NCBI RefSeq assembly: GCF_000827125.1
Contig: NZ_CP010312.1
Coordinates: 62,001-126,000 of the forward strand
DNA: 64,000 bases
Reading direction: 5' to 3'
Source of the DNA: Geoalkalibacter subterraneus
GTDB taxonomy: Bacteria > Desulfobacterota > Desulfuromonadia > Desulfuromonadales > Geoalkalibacteraceae
Below the pieces are notes generated by a model. It ran no database searches. It worked only from the letters and a program-made list of their open reading frames with translations, and was not told the origin of the DNA. The position numbers and the translations under genes were made by a program. This document shows, one piece after another, positions 1 through 9,859 of the stretch (within the stretch, counting starts at the first letter, position 1; every line of letters begins with the position of its first letter).

Positions 1-178
1 ATTCGCTGGTGCAATTTTCGCCATTTTCGTCACACTGTTCGCATGTCGAGAAAGTCGCATCCACAGAGACAAAAACACGGCCGTCTCCATTGTCTTGATG
101 CGAAATCTCAGCGTAGGCCCCCAGGCAGGGAGTTGTTGAGAGGACGAGCAAAAATAAACCTAAAAACAATCTGAGCAT
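1..178 (-). CDS. Secreted protein, N-terminal part (runs off the left edge)
   Basis: Reading the minus strand from an ATG at 178 gives an open frame to base 1. It starts MLRLFLGLFLLVLSTTPCLGAYA, a clear signal peptide with a small-residue cleavage region. The mature part begins with polar sequence and has two cysteines in a C-E-Q-C pattern and a third shortly after. The start lies 5 bp after the recJ stop, so it is probably the second gene of a recJ transcript. Only about 59 residues are visible, so the function cannot be named. Confidence 0.6.
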   Translation of the reverse strand, partial: MLRLFLGLFLLVLSTTPCLGAYAEISHQDNGDGRVFVSVDATFSTCEQCDENGENCTSE

Positions 179-183
179 TTTCC

Positions 184-1923
184 CTATCCTTTCTTGATGT
201 CTTTTATTTCCAGTTGAGCAGAGCGCTCTCCTCTCCACTCGTTGATTCCCAGGCTAAACAAAATATCAAACGAACCCTGCTGTATTTCTTGGGCTCTTTG
301 CGCCATACCGAAGGCGATGCAACGCACTCGGCTGCCATTTTGCTGTGCGATGAACGATAAATGTTTTTCTCCCACCACCCGCACGTTGTCTGCCGTAACC
401 TGCTTACAGATAAAGCAGGGGGTTGGATTTTCCATGCCATGAGGCTGCAGAAGTTCCAGACCTGCAGCACGCTCAACGGTACACATCTCAAGTGGAAGAT
501 GATCGTCGTAAAAAGCCCGTGGGATCATGTCTTCTTCGGAGAGAGAAGACAGGGCCAGATCATCAAAGGCATGGGCGAAGGCGGCAATATTCTTTCGCTG
601 GATTTTAAGCCCTGCTGCAGCTTTATGCCCCCCGAATCCGTCCAGAAATTCTGAGCACTGCTTCAGGGAATCATAAAGGTGAAAGTTGGTAATTGATCTC
701 CCAGAGCCTTTTCCTTGGTCCTGATCAAGAGCGATTAGGATGGAGGGGCGATGGTACTTCTCTATAAGCCGAGAGCAGCAAATACCAATTACACCAGGAT
801 GGAAAGTGGGGTCGGCCAGCACAATTGTTCTCTGTCCCGTCTCCCCTTGATCAATGCGCCGAATTGCTTTTTCAAGAGTCAGATCCTCAATTCTTTGACG
901 CTCTCGATTTAAGGCATCGAGTTGCCTGGCGATGCTTTGTGCCTGCTGTTCGTCCTGCGTCAGCAAAAGCTCTACTCCCAAAGAAGCCGATTCCAGCCGG
1001 CCGCTTGCATTTAGCCGCGGAGCAATATTGAAGGCAATGCTGCCGCAGGATATCTTTTTCACCCCTGCGGCCTGGCACAGTGCGGAGAAGCCGATAGGGG
1101 GATTTGTCTGCAAAACTCCAAGTCCCGCTTCGACAAGGACGCGGTTGATCCCTTTCAGGGGAACCAAGTCCGCAATTGTGCCTATGGCGAGAAAGGGAAG
1201 CAGGGGCTTGAGAGGAGGCTCCGCCTGGCCTTCAAACCAGCCGCGCTGACGAAGCTCTCTGCGAATGGCGCCGGCGAGAAAAAAGGCAACTCCAACGCCT
1301 GCCAGATCTTTAAAAGGGAAAGGGCAGTCGTGTTGGTGAGGGTTGATGATGGAATAGGCCTTGGGAAGGGTGTCCGGAGGACGATGATGATCAGTCACCA
1401 GGAGTGTGACCCCGAGAGAGTGCGCGATTTCGGCTTCTTTGTGAGCAGTGATGCCACAATCGGTTGAAATGATAAGCCGTGTACCCTCAGCGGCGCATTG
1501 ACGGATAGCTTCTTCTGAAAGACCGTATCCTTCTTCACGCGAAGGGATAGAGTAGGAGGCATTGGCCCCCAGCATCTTGAAAAAGGTCATCAGGCAGGCG
1601 GCACTGGTAATTCCGTCGCAATCGAAGTCGGAATGTATGCTGATTTTTTCCTTGTTTATAACCGCATCTGCAATCCGCGCAGCAGCCTTTTTCATCCCTT
1701 TCATTTCATCAGGACATGGCAGAGAGGACAGATTTCCGTGCAGAAAATTCTGTGCCTGTTCAGCAGAAGAGATGCCGCGCAAATAAAGCAGGCGTGCGAT
1801 CAAAGGGTCAAGATAAGGGTTGCCCGACATTATGGCGTCGATTACAGCCTGCGCTTGCTCAACGTCCTCTTTCTCTAACTTTTCTTCTCTTGAGACCCAT
1901 TTTTTCTCTAAATCTCCAGCCAT
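184..1923 (-). CDS. recJ: Single-stranded-DNA-specific 5'-3' exonuclease RecJ
   Basis: This 579-aa protein has normal RecJ length. The DHH phosphoesterase signatures are visible: D-F-D-C-D-G at about residues 99-104, the metal-binding D-H-H at 178-180, then the NASGRLE motif and the DHHA1 end with GSGRS and FGGHKAAAG. RecJ degrades single-stranded DNA 5' to 3' in recombination and mismatch repair, normally after RecQ- or RecG-type helicases. A chromosome-type recJ on an accessory element fits the other repair genes here (two UvrD-like helicases, recG, ssb, ligA). AAGGAAAGG lies upstream of the ATG. Confidence 0.93.
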   Translation of the reverse strand: MAGDLEKKWVSREEKLEKEDVEQAQAVIDAIMSGNPYLDPLIARLLYLRGISSAEQAQNFLHGNLSSLPCPDEMKGMKKAAARIADAVINKEKISIHSDFDCDGITSAACLMTFFKMLGANASYSIPSREEGYGLSEEAIRQCAAEGTRLIISTDCGITAHKEAEIAHSLGVTLLVTDHHRPPDTLPKAYSIINPHQHDCPFPFKDLAGVGVAFFLAGAIRRELRQRGWFEGQAEPPLKPLLPFLAIGTIADLVPLKGINRVLVEAGLGVLQTNPPIGFSALCQAAGVKKISCGSIAFNIAPRLNASGRLESASLGVELLLTQDEQQAQSIARQLDALNRERQRIEDLTLEKAIRRIDQGETGQRTIVLADPTFHPGVIGICCSRLIEKYHRPSILIALDQDQGKGSGRSITNFHLYDSLKQCSEFLDGFGGHKAAAGLKIQRKNIAAFAHAFDDLALSSLSEEDMIPRAFYDDHLPLEMCTVERAAGLELLQPHGMENPTPCFICKQVTADNVRVVGEKHLSFIAQQNGSRVRCIAFGMAQRAQEIQQGSFDILFSLGINEWRGERSAQLEIKDIKKG

Positions 1924-2105
1924 AAAGCCTAAAACCTTTCCTTGTTTTTATTTTTTCTTTTCTTTTTATATCGATTGGGGTAGCGAAAAGCCCTGATTGT
2001 CAGGACTTTTCTTTGGCTTTCAAATTTGCCCTGTATTGGACGTTCGATGGGTCCCGAAGGGTAAGGGCAGGGTGTTTTTACTCATATACTTCCTTTCGGT
2101 GGACA

Positions 2106-2633
2106 CTAAAATCCAGTGTATGCCTCGACGGCACTAAAGTCGGCGGCTTTATCGCCGGGCGCAGAAGACTCTTCGTTTTCGCTGTCGGAATTAGACTCAG
2201 AATTATCGATTTCGGTTTTTTGCTCGTCAGCATCATTGATATCAGAGCTGTTTTGCTCCTGTTCGGGCTCTTTATCTTTTTCCGGCGCGTTAAGATCGAT
2301 CACGAAGAGATCTTCTTCGGTATTGTGGTGCAGAGCATATCTGCGGGTCTGCTGGTAATCGATTCCGTAGTAGTCGAGAAATTTTTTAACCCCCAGGCCA
2401 AAACCACCTTTATCTCTCCAACTCAGAGCTACCGTATGAGGTTCGTCCAAGGTGTCGTGAAACTTCAAGCCAATCAGTCTGCGTTCGGGATCAAAGAACA
2501 AAGAGGCTGTTTTGGCCTTGTCCAGGCCGTAAAGATTCACGGCTCCCGGACTGACATTGATTTGCCCTTGCTTCCAGATTGTCACCCGGTTATTGATCGT
2601 TTGACCGACTTTTTCCCATCTTTCAAAAGCCAT
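2106..2633 (-). CDS. Hypothetical acidic-tailed protein
   Basis: The 175-aa protein starts at MAFERWEKVG, preceded by AAAGGGAGAGAG. A longer frame to 2705 lacks a ribosome site and runs into AT-rich promoter sequence. The first ~115 residues look globular, with alternating hydrophobic strands and a FLDYYGID segment. The last ~55 residues are almost all Asp, Glu, Ser and Asn, a tail typical of DNA-mimic or protein-docking regions. I do not recognise the family. It faces the integrase gene divergently across about 320 bp. Confidence 0.65.
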   Translation of the reverse strand: MAFERWEKVGQTINNRVTIWKQGQINVSPGAVNLYGLDKAKTASLFFDPERRLIGLKFHDTLDEPHTVALSWRDKGGFGLGVKKFLDYYGIDYQQTRRYALHHNTEEDLFVIDLNAPEKDKEPEQEQNSSDINDADEQKTEIDNSESNSDSENEESSAPGDKAADFSAVEAYTGF

Positions 2634-2952
2634 TTCTCTCTCCCTTTCTTTACGTTTGCAAAGCAAATTATTGGCAATAATATTACTTAAATTACAAATA
2701 GTCAAGACAATTTCTTTTGCATATATGCCCCATATCCTTTCTGTGGAAGAAATTCTCCTTGTTTTCGGGCAATTTTTTACTTATTATAATCGTTGTTATA
2801 AAAAGCTAGGAGAAAGACAGGATTTGGGGCTATTGTTTTGAGGTTTGATTCTAGGGATGTTTTAATGACACTTCCTTTCCGTTTCTAGGCAGATTTAAAA
2901 ATATAACGCAGAGGATTTGGTTGAATATTTCCTCGAAAATAAAGGAGTGACG

Positions 2953-3930
2953 ATGAACCGGAAGGACGAAGAAAAAGAAACGCCTTTTGAAGTTGTTTTG
3001 AAAGATGTTTCGGAGACAATAGAATCGCCAAAATTAAACCCTGCACTGCTTTACCTCAATTCTTTGGACAGTTCTCACAGCCGCTGCAACATGAGGTCAC
3101 GACTGCTGCAGATTGCCCGTATTCTTACGGACAATCCGGAGGCCGAATCTCTTGACCTTCCCTGGCACATGTTACGTCACCAGCATATCGAAGCCATCAA
3201 AAGAAAGCTGGTCGATCAGGGCAAATCGCCGGCCACAGTAAAGTTGACTCTTGCCGCTCTTCGCGGAGTGCTTAAGGCTGCATTTAATAATGGAGATTAC
3301 AGCAGCGAGGAGTTGCTGCGAGCCAACAACGTCAAATCGGGCCGAGGTTCCCGTCTGCCGCGTGGCCGTGCCCTGTCTGCGCAGGAAATCGCGGCGCTGT
3401 TTGCTGCATGTCGCGACGGAACGCCTGCCGGAGTCCGGGACCTGGCTCTTTTTTCTCTAATGTATGGTGCGGGATTAAGGCGAGAGGAAGTTGTCAAGCT
3501 TCAGGGGGAAAACTTTAATTTCAACCAGAGGACTTTGCGAATCATTGGCAAGGGCGACAAGGAGCGTGAAGTTCCCCTGCCGGAAGCGGCAGTCGATCAT
3601 GTTTCAAACTGGCTTAAGGTCCGCGGCAATGATGAGGGAGCGATATTTTGCCGCATCCTTCGCAGCGGCGTTGTTCGCCGGGACATGGGGCTAACTGCTC
3701 AAGGCGTCTATCATATCCTTGAAAAACGCTATCTACTTGCAGGTATCGAAAAGTGCAGTCCTCATGATCTAAGGCGCACCTATGCAACAACGTTGATCGA
3801 TAAGAAAGGCGACATCAACCTGGTGAGAAAGCTTCTCGGGCACAGCAATATAGAAACTACGTCCAAGTACGACAAGAGGGATGAAAAAGAAATGAGGCGT
3901 GCAGTGGAAGATTTGTGGATGCCAGTTTGA
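2953..3930 (+). CDS. Tyrosine recombinase/integrase (XerC/D-like)
   Basis: The 325-aa protein has an N-terminal SAM-like DNA-binding half and a C-terminal catalytic half. Visible catalytic residues are Arg in GLRREE (about 176), Lys in GKGDKERE, His and Arg in HDLRRTYA (271 and 274), His in LLGHSNI (297) and Tyr in TSKYDKRD (306). The start was set at the ATG after AAAGGAG; an upstream TTG frame has no ribosome site. It could integrate the element or resolve multimers. No att duplication was seen in the window, so integration cannot be tested here. Confidence 0.88.
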   Translation: MNRKDEEKETPFEVVLKDVSETIESPKLNPALLYLNSLDSSHSRCNMRSRLLQIARILTDNPEAESLDLPWHMLRHQHIEAIKRKLVDQGKSPATVKLTLAALRGVLKAAFNNGDYSSEELLRANNVKSGRGSRLPRGRALSAQEIAALFAACRDGTPAGVRDLALFSLMYGAGLRREEVVKLQGENFNFNQRTLRIIGKGDKEREVPLPEAAVDHVSNWLKVRGNDEGAIFCRILRSGVVRRDMGLTAQGVYHILEKRYLLAGIEKCSPHDLRRTYATTLIDKKGDINLVRKLLGHSNIETTSKYDKRDEKEMRRAVEDLWMPV

Positions 3931-3982
3931 TGTGCTTCCCTCGGGAATCCAGGGAGTTTGCGCAAGTATTTTCTAGAGGGCT

Positions 3983-4030
3983 ACAGACAAAGAAACGGCC
4001 TCCTCAAATTGGGGCCGTTTCTTTGTCTGT
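3983..4030. terminator. Bidirectional intrinsic terminator
   Basis: An 18-bp perfect inverted repeat (ACAGACAAAGAAACGGCC and its complement) with a 12-nt loop separates the convergent integrase and MucR-like genes. A-rich and T-rich flanks inside the arms make it work on both strands. Confidence 0.85.
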
Positions 4031-4048
4031 AATTCTGCTGTCTGATTG

Positions 4049-4477
4049 TTATTTTTTTCGGGCAGCCCGTGCTTTCGCCAGATTCTCGCCAAGACCCCTT
4101 TCCTTTGCCATTTCACGGCGCTTTTCAGAATAATTTTTTGCCGCCAGAGGTTGAGAGCGAGGAATATCGAAACGCTTACGATACTCTGTTGGCTTCATAT
4201 CATGGGATGTTTTGAGATGACGAGAAAGAGTGGTCATTTCCTTGCCGCAAATCATACAGGTGACCTTATCCTTGCCGAATGCTTTCTTTCGAGATACAAC
4301 AGGTTCGTTGCTTTGTTCTTTCACCTCTCCTTCCTTCGGTAGTTCTTCGCCCTTTTCAATTGCGGAGAGTGCATCATGAATCTCACGTATTTCTGCGACA
4401 AGATCCTCTTTGCTCATCTGCGTGGTTGAAGCATGTGCTGCCACAATCTCGGCCGCCATTTCTAACAAAGTTGCCAT
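4049..4477 (-). CDS. MucR/Ros-family zinc-finger regulator
   Basis: The 142-aa protein carries a prokaryotic C2H2 finger: Cys74-x2-Cys77-x9-His87-x4-His92 followed by the basic YRKRFDIP segment. This is the signature of the Ros/MucR family. The N-terminus (MATLLEMAAEIVAAHAS) is the typical helical oligomerisation part. MucR proteins act as H-NS-like silencers of AT-rich horizontally acquired DNA. Here it may silence or tune element genes. A C-terminal basic tail ends in KARAARKK. Confidence 0.85.
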   Translation of the reverse strand: MATLLEMAAEIVAAHASTTQMSKEDLVAEIREIHDALSAIEKGEELPKEGEVKEQSNEPVVSRKKAFGKDKVTCMICGKEMTTLSRHLKTSHDMKPTEYRKRFDIPRSQPLAAKNYSEKRREMAKERGLGENLAKARAARKK

Positions 4478-4774
4478 TTTTTGTTTCCTCCGAAGAATGT
4501 TTTTCGCCCATTTAAGATATTTCGAGAGAAAACTGTATCATGGATTTTATTTTGTTGTAAATTTTATCCTGTCGTTTTCTTTTGAACATTTTAGAAATTT
4601 TCGACAATTCCCCTCTTTGAAAATCACCCATCAGACAAGCCAGAGAAAAGCAAACACCAAATAGGGGCCTAAAATGGGTCTTTTTCGAGAGTAGCTTTGA
4701 CCTTGAGTCGCCCTAAACTTTTCACACTGACGAAATCCCTTCCCGAACGATAAGAAAGCGAGAGGTATTGGAAG
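4478..4774. other. Intergenic region between divergent mucR-like and GGDEF-EAL genes
   Basis: No coding sequence was seen. The left half is AT-rich and should hold the promoter of the minus-strand MucR-like gene. GAGAGG lies before the plus-strand ATG at 4775. Confidence 0.5.
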
Positions 4775-6727
4775 ATGAGCAAGGCCACAAAAAGCCTGAC
4801 CCGAAAGCTTGGTGTCCACCTGTTTTTGGTTGCCATGCTTGTGTCTATGTGTGAATACATTTCAGGCTGGATTGCCCACACATTTTCAGCCCCTTATGCA
4901 GACTTTGTGCATATAGGGTTGCTTCTTGCCTTCCTGGGGCCAGTTTTTCACTTCATTCTTTTCAGGCCGGTCATTCGAGTTTCAAAAGAGAGAGACCAAG
5001 CAGAAGAACAGTTTCGTAAGAGCAAGGAGGACGAGAGGGCTCTGATCGAAGCGATTGAAGAAGGCATCATTCGCATGGACCGCAGAGGGCGCTGCGTTTT
5101 TGCCAACAATGCGGCAATCAAAATGCTGGGCTATGAAAAAGAAGAGGACCTTTTAGGGAAAGATATTCACGACACGATTCATCATTCATCAAAGGATGGA
5201 GAAAAAATATCCAAAGAAGACTGTTCTGCGCATCAGGTCTTTGTAGGCGGCGGACAGTTTAAAGAAGAAGAGATTCTCTGGCGCAAGGACGGATCGAGCT
5301 TCCCCGCGGAGTTTCGCTCCTACCCAATCTTTTCTGAAGAGAGGGTTGCCGGAGCGATGATTGTATTCAATGACGTTTCCGAGAAACAGGCCCGGGAAGA
5401 AAAAATCCGCCGACTTGCCTTCTTTGATGTTCTGACCGGGTTGCCGAACAGGGAGACTTTACAGGACCGCATGAAGCAGGCCCTGATGATGGCTGAGCGT
5501 AACAAGCAGCATGTGGCAGTCATGTTTTTAGATCTCGACCGCTTTAAACGCATCAACGACTCTTTAGGGCATGACTTTGGTGACGAACTGCTAAAGAGTG
5601 TCGCCCGAACGCTTAAAAACACGGTGAGAAAAAGCGATACGGTTGCCCGGCTTGGAGGCGATGAGTTTGTGGTTCTTCTCCCCTTTCTCGACGGGCCGGG
5701 CGGTGCAACGGTTGTAGCGCGTAAAATTCTCGACCGTTTCAACGAACCATTCGTCATAAATGGCAAGGAGATTCATACCGCAACCAGTATTGGGATTGCC
5801 ATGTACCCGGAGAATGGCAGCGACGGAGCCGCTTTGCTCAAAAGTGCCGACGCCGCCATGTACCACGCCAAAAACAATGGCCGCAGACATTACAAGTTTT
5901 TCTCCAAGGATATCAGCGATCAGATTGAAAAACGGGTAGCCATGGAGGAGGATCTACGGCAAGCCGTTGAATATGACCAGCTTCAGCTTCATTACCAGCC
6001 TCAGTTTGACACGAAAAAAGGATGTATTTGCGGGGTTGAGGCCCTTTTGCGGTGGGAACATCCTCAAAAAGGCTTTATCCCTCCCAATGAGTTTATCCCG
6101 ATTGCAGAGGAGTCTGGCCTGATTCTCGACATCGGAAGCCAGGTCCTTGCCAAAGCCTGTACGCAGCTTTTTTATTGGAACAGCGGGCCTCTGCCCGACA
6201 TAAAGATGGCGATTAATATCAGCAGCGCTTTTTTTTCTCACCCAGATTTCATCAAGATGCTTGAGATGGCGATTAAGGCTACCAATATTCCCCGTGGATA
6301 CCTTGACCTGGAAATCAACGAGAAAACGGTTATGGATATCGCCTCTACCGATATTTTGCAAAAGTTAATCGACCTCGATGTTCATCTGTCAATTGATGAT
6401 TTCGGAACGGGTTATTCCTCCTTGACATATCTGAAAGACTTCCCGATCAGCAAAATCAAAATAGACAAAAGCTTCGTGCATGGAATTACCGGAAGTGACA
6501 ACGGCGCCATAATTGTCCAGACCATTATTGCCATGAGTCATGCTCTGGGGCTTCGTACTATCGCGGAAGGTGTTGAAGACATGAGCCAGGTTAATTTCTT
6601 GTGCAAGCATAAATGTAATGAACTCCAAGGCTATCTTTTTGCCCGGCCCATGCCCGCAGAGGAAGCTGAAGACTTCATGATTAACTGGAGAAAACCTGAC
6701 ATCTCACCCTGCGCTAACGCAAATTAA
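4775..6727 (+). CDS. Membrane PAS-GGDEF-EAL protein (cyclic di-GMP metabolism)
   Basis: The 650-aa protein has two N-terminal membrane segments (about 13-33 and 45-68), a PAS sensor domain (about 90-205), a GGDEF domain with intact GGDEF at 294-298 and an RxxD (RKSD, 285-288) inhibitory site, and an EAL domain starting with EALLRW at about 422. DDFGTGYSSL and IAEGVED motifs are also present. Both synthesis and hydrolysis of cyclic di-GMP look possible, and the I-site suggests product inhibition. It is probably cargo linking the host second messenger to an unknown signal. RHS debris follows its stop codon. Confidence 0.92.
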   Translation: MSKATKSLTRKLGVHLFLVAMLVSMCEYISGWIAHTFSAPYADFVHIGLLLAFLGPVFHFILFRPVIRVSKERDQAEEQFRKSKEDERALIEAIEEGIIRMDRRGRCVFANNAAIKMLGYEKEEDLLGKDIHDTIHHSSKDGEKISKEDCSAHQVFVGGGQFKEEEILWRKDGSSFPAEFRSYPIFSEERVAGAMIVFNDVSEKQAREEKIRRLAFFDVLTGLPNRETLQDRMKQALMMAERNKQHVAVMFLDLDRFKRINDSLGHDFGDELLKSVARTLKNTVRKSDTVARLGGDEFVVLLPFLDGPGGATVVARKILDRFNEPFVINGKEIHTATSIGIAMYPENGSDGAALLKSADAAMYHAKNNGRRHYKFFSKDISDQIEKRVAMEEDLRQAVEYDQLQLHYQPQFDTKKGCICGVEALLRWEHPQKGFIPPNEFIPIAEESGLILDIGSQVLAKACTQLFYWNSGPLPDIKMAINISSAFFSHPDFIKMLEMAIKATNIPRGYLDLEINEKTVMDIASTDILQKLIDLDVHLSIDDFGTGYSSLTYLKDFPISKIKIDKSFVHGITGSDNGAIIVQTIIAMSHALGLRTIAEGVEDMSQVNFLCKHKCNELQGYLFARPMPAEEAEDFMINWRKPDISPCANAN

Positions 6728-7843
6728 ACCAGCATCACAAACCTGATGGATGCTCCGGACACCACAACCACCCTTGCCTACGGCACCGATCAGGCGGCGC
6801 AAACGACCACCCTTTCCTACGATGCGCTGGCGCGGGTTGTCTCCACCACCCAAACCGGGAGTCCTTCATCGACCACCGTGTACGGCTACGACCTGATGGG
6901 CAATCGCGTCTCGGTCACCGATGCCGAGAATCGCACCACCACCTTCGATCACAATTACAAGGGGCAGGTGACAACCATCACCGATGCTCTTTCTCAAAAG
7001 ACCGCGCTTGCATACAGCGGCGCCGGGTGTCCTTCCTGCGGCGGCAACGGGGTGGACAAGCTCATTTCCCTGACTGACGCCAAAAACCAGACAACCAGCT
7101 TTCGCTATGATCCCAACGGAAACCTCAAAAGCGAAACCGACCCGCTGGGCCACACGATCCTCTACGTCTACACCGCAGGCGGGATGCTGGAGAAGAAGCT
7201 TCGTGACACCAACGGCGATAAAGAGGTCGACGGCGGTGATGAGCTGCTGGTGAGCTACCACTACGCCGACAACGGCCAGCTTATCGGCAAGACCGATCAT
7301 ATCACCGGAGAGACGACCACCTTCAGCTATGACCCGAACGGGCGGCTGCAGACGGCAATCAACCCCGCGATTGGCTACACGCTCGAATATTATGCCAACG
7401 GCTGGCTGAAAAAGGTCACCGACTCCAACGGCCGGGTGATCTCCTACGATCAATACACCGGCGCCGGGCAGAAAACGCAAGTCACGTATCTGCCCGGCAC
7501 GGTCGATGAGAAGACGCTGGGCTATGGCTACGACACCGCCGGTCGGCTGGAAACGATTGCCAGCGCCGCCGGCACATTCTCCTTCGGCTACGACGCACGC
7601 AGCCGCCGCAGCACCCTGTCCTACCCGAACGGGGTGGTTGCAGTCTACGGCTATGCGCCCGATCGCGACTGGCTGGCGGGTCTCGACTACCAGGGCAGCG
7701 GCGGCACTCTTCTGAGCATCGCCTACCCGAGCCATGATCTTGTCGGCAACCGCCTGCAGAAAACCCGCGACGGGGTTCCGACCAGCTACGGCTACGATGA
7801 CATCTACCAGCTTGTAAGCGCCGGAGCCGAGGACTGCAGATAG
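6728..7843 (+). pseudogene. RHS/YD-repeat gene fragment
   Basis: An open frame, in the same frame as and directly after the stop of the GGDEF-EAL gene, encodes many YD repeats (GYDLMGNR, RYDPNGNL, SYDPNGRL, GYDARSRR, GYAPDRDW). It has no convincing start, signal peptide or RHS core and ends abruptly after DDIYQL with an unrelated tail. This is an internal piece of a much longer RHS protein, more GC-rich than its neighbours, left by a recombination event. Translation from an internal ATG at 6746 is possible but unlikely to give a functional protein. Confidence 0.75.
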
Positions 7844-7854
7844 TCGACAAAAAA

Positions 7855-7888
7855 GGGCCGCACCATTGACATTGACAAGGTGCGGCCC
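7855..7888. terminator. Bidirectional terminator-like hairpin
   Basis: A 10-bp stem GGGCCGCACC/GGTGCGGCCC with a 14-nt loop, A-rich on the left and T-rich on the right. It sits exactly between the RHS fragment and the Fic fragment. Confidence 0.7.
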
Positions 7889-7899
7889 TTCTCTTTTTT

Positions 7900-8164
7900 C
7901 GGAGTATGCACTTGCCTCCTCAAGAGCGGCCATATACGCAGCTCTCGCCTGGACGGGGACGACGATCCAAGGATAGCCGCCGACGGCGCACATCAGGTTC
8001 ATCAGAAAACGCCCGATTCGGCCGTTGCCATCTATCTATGGATGGCAACGAAGGCGAAATGGCCGAGCACTACCCGGATGGCTGTCAAGCCCAGCTGCTG
8101 TAGCTGGTGCCGAATTTCCAGAGATGAGGCAAGCTTTTCGGGAGGGGTCGGCATTGCGTGGGAT
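7900..8164 (-). pseudogene. Fic-family gene fragment
   Basis: On the minus strand the text reads HAMPTPPEKL, then HFAFVAIH, then after a frame change DGNGRIGRFLMNLM and GGYPWIVVPV. The DGNGR core and the following helix are the Fic (AMPylase) signature. A deletion near 8040 breaks the frame between HFAFVAIH and DGNGR, and both ends of the normal protein are missing. It is a decayed toxin or effector gene. Confidence 0.75.
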
Positions 8165-8302
8165 CCCTTTGGTTATTAGCTTTTTAAGTCATGCAAATAT
8201 TAGCTTTTTCGGTTTCCCTCTAGGACCCAAAAAGATGCGTGTCCCATAGCGCCCCTTGAGTTTGGTGGAGTTAAGATTCCCCGAAGAAAAATACAAAAAG
8301 GA

Positions 8303-8331
8303 TTGAAAATAAATAAAAAATAAAGTATATT
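8303..8331 (+). promoter_or_regulatory. Sigma-70-type promoter of the helicase gene
   Basis: TTGAAA and TATATT are separated by 17 bp in a very AT-rich stretch, ending 19 bp before the ATG. The short distance leaves a leader of only a few bases. Confidence 0.6.
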
Positions 8332-8350
8332 GTGCCTTAGAGGAAAGAGG

Positions 8351-9835
8351 ATGGAATTAACCGAAGAGCAAAAAACTGTAGTCAATCATCAGGGCGATGC
8401 CTGTGTTAATGCTGTGGCCGGATCAGGGAAAACATCTACCCTGATCAGCTATGCTCAGGCCAGGCCTCAAGGGCGAATTCTTTATCTGGCGTTCAATCGC
8501 AGCGTAAAAGATGAAGCTGTTCGTAAATTTAGGGCGGCAGGGTGTCGCAACGTGACGGTGGAAACAGCTCACTCTCTGGCCTTCCGGATGCTCGATGTTC
8601 GCAACCAGTTCCAACTGCTGCAAGGTGGGAGTTTGCGCATTCCGGAAATTCTGGAAATGTGTGATATCTTCCCCAGCCCTAAAGAACCAACCGCCCACCT
8701 TGTCCTTGCCAGGCACGTCCAACGCCTGATCTCCATGTTCTGCAACAGCGAGAAGCGCTCGTTTAGCGAAATTGACTATCTCTCAACAGTTAAAGATGGC
8801 AAGGCTAAAGAATTTGTCACTCGCCATGCTCCCTTGATTTATGATTTAGCTCGCGACCTTCTGGGGCGCATGTATAAAAAAGAAATCCCGGTCAGCCATG
8901 ACGCTTATCTGAAGTTCTGGCAGCTTCAGGGCCCGCAGATGCAGAACTTCTCCCATCTATGTTTTGACGAAGGACAGGACGCAAGCCCCGTTATGCTTGA
9001 TGTCTTTTTGCGACAACGGGGCGAAAAAATCATTGTGGGCGATCAGTATCAATCAATTTACGGCTTTCGTTTTGCGGTAAACAGTCTGGAAAAAGTAGAT
9101 TTCCCCAGATATCAACTCAGCCGAAGCTTTCGGTTCGGCCAGGATTTAGCCGATACAGCCATGAGAGTTTTAGAAATCAGAAAACTCCTCGGGCTCTACA
9201 AAAATCCTCTTTTTATCACCGGAGCGGCCGAAGAAGGTCGTAAAATTCAAAGCAAGGCTATTGTTGCAAGGACCAACCTCAAGCTTCTCAAAGAAGCGAT
9301 CGACGCAATGTCTGAAGGCTGCGATAAAATGTATTTTGAAGGGGATATTAACTCCTACACCTACCTCAACGAAGGAGCCTCCCTTTTTGATGTCCTCTAT
9401 CTCAACATGGGACGAAAAGAAAAAATCAAAAGCAGCTTCATCAAGGGATTTGCCGACTACCAACAACTTCTTGAATATATTGCTGCAACGGAAGATTCGG
9501 AACTTAATCTGGTTTGCGAAATTGTCTCGGAGTATGGACGAGAGCTGTTCTCTTACATCAGAGAGCTTAAAGAAAAACAGGTCCAAAGAGATAAGGCCGA
9601 AATGGTTTTTTCTACCGTCCACAAGGTTAAGGGTATGGAATTTGACCAGGTGAAAGTCTGCGATGATTTTATTACAGAAAGGAAGCTGTGGTCAGAAATA
9701 GATAAGGCAAAAAAAGACCCAAAGAAGAAAATAGACCGTCAAGCCTTGGCTGAAGAAATCAATATGCTCTATGTCGCCGCAACACGTTCTCGCTGTGACC
9801 TTGACCTTCCGAACAATCTTTTCCTGGAAGCTTGA
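8351..9835 (+). CDS. UvrD/Rep-like superfamily 1 DNA helicase (short)
   Basis: The 494-aa protein has Walker A AVAGSGKT, motif II FDEGQDASP, motif III VGDQYQSIYGFR, a Q/R motif SRSFRFG, and motifs V-VI STVHKVKGMEFD and LYVAATRSR. It is shorter than UvrD (~720 aa) and lacks much of the 1B/2B insertions, like plasmid- and phage-encoded helicases. ATP-driven 3'-5' unwinding is expected. The ATG was chosen after GGAAAGAGG. An IS605-type element lies right after the stop. Confidence 0.88.
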   Translation: MELTEEQKTVVNHQGDACVNAVAGSGKTSTLISYAQARPQGRILYLAFNRSVKDEAVRKFRAAGCRNVTVETAHSLAFRMLDVRNQFQLLQGGSLRIPEILEMCDIFPSPKEPTAHLVLARHVQRLISMFCNSEKRSFSEIDYLSTVKDGKAKEFVTRHAPLIYDLARDLLGRMYKKEIPVSHDAYLKFWQLQGPQMQNFSHLCFDEGQDASPVMLDVFLRQRGEKIIVGDQYQSIYGFRFAVNSLEKVDFPRYQLSRSFRFGQDLADTAMRVLEIRKLLGLYKNPLFITGAAEEGRKIQSKAIVARTNLKLLKEAIDAMSEGCDKMYFEGDINSYTYLNEGASLFDVLYLNMGRKEKIKSSFIKGFADYQQLLEYIAATEDSELNLVCEIVSEYGRELFSYIRELKEKQVQRDKAEMVFSTVHKVKGMEFDQVKVCDDFITERKLWSEIDKAKKDPKKKIDRQALAEEINMLYVAATRSRCDLDLPNNLFLEA

Positions 9836-9859
9836 ACAAGACCGAGCGCATTCCCCCTG

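Noticed and set aside
2013-2690. 225-aa plus-strand open frame
   Set aside because: It opposes the 175-aa minus-strand gene that has a good ribosome site; the plus-strand translation is low-complexity and aromatic-rich.
6866-8002. 378-aa minus-strand open frame
   Set aside because: Antisense shadow of the RHS repeats; the GC-rich third positions leave the opposite strand open, and its start overlaps the true Fic debris.
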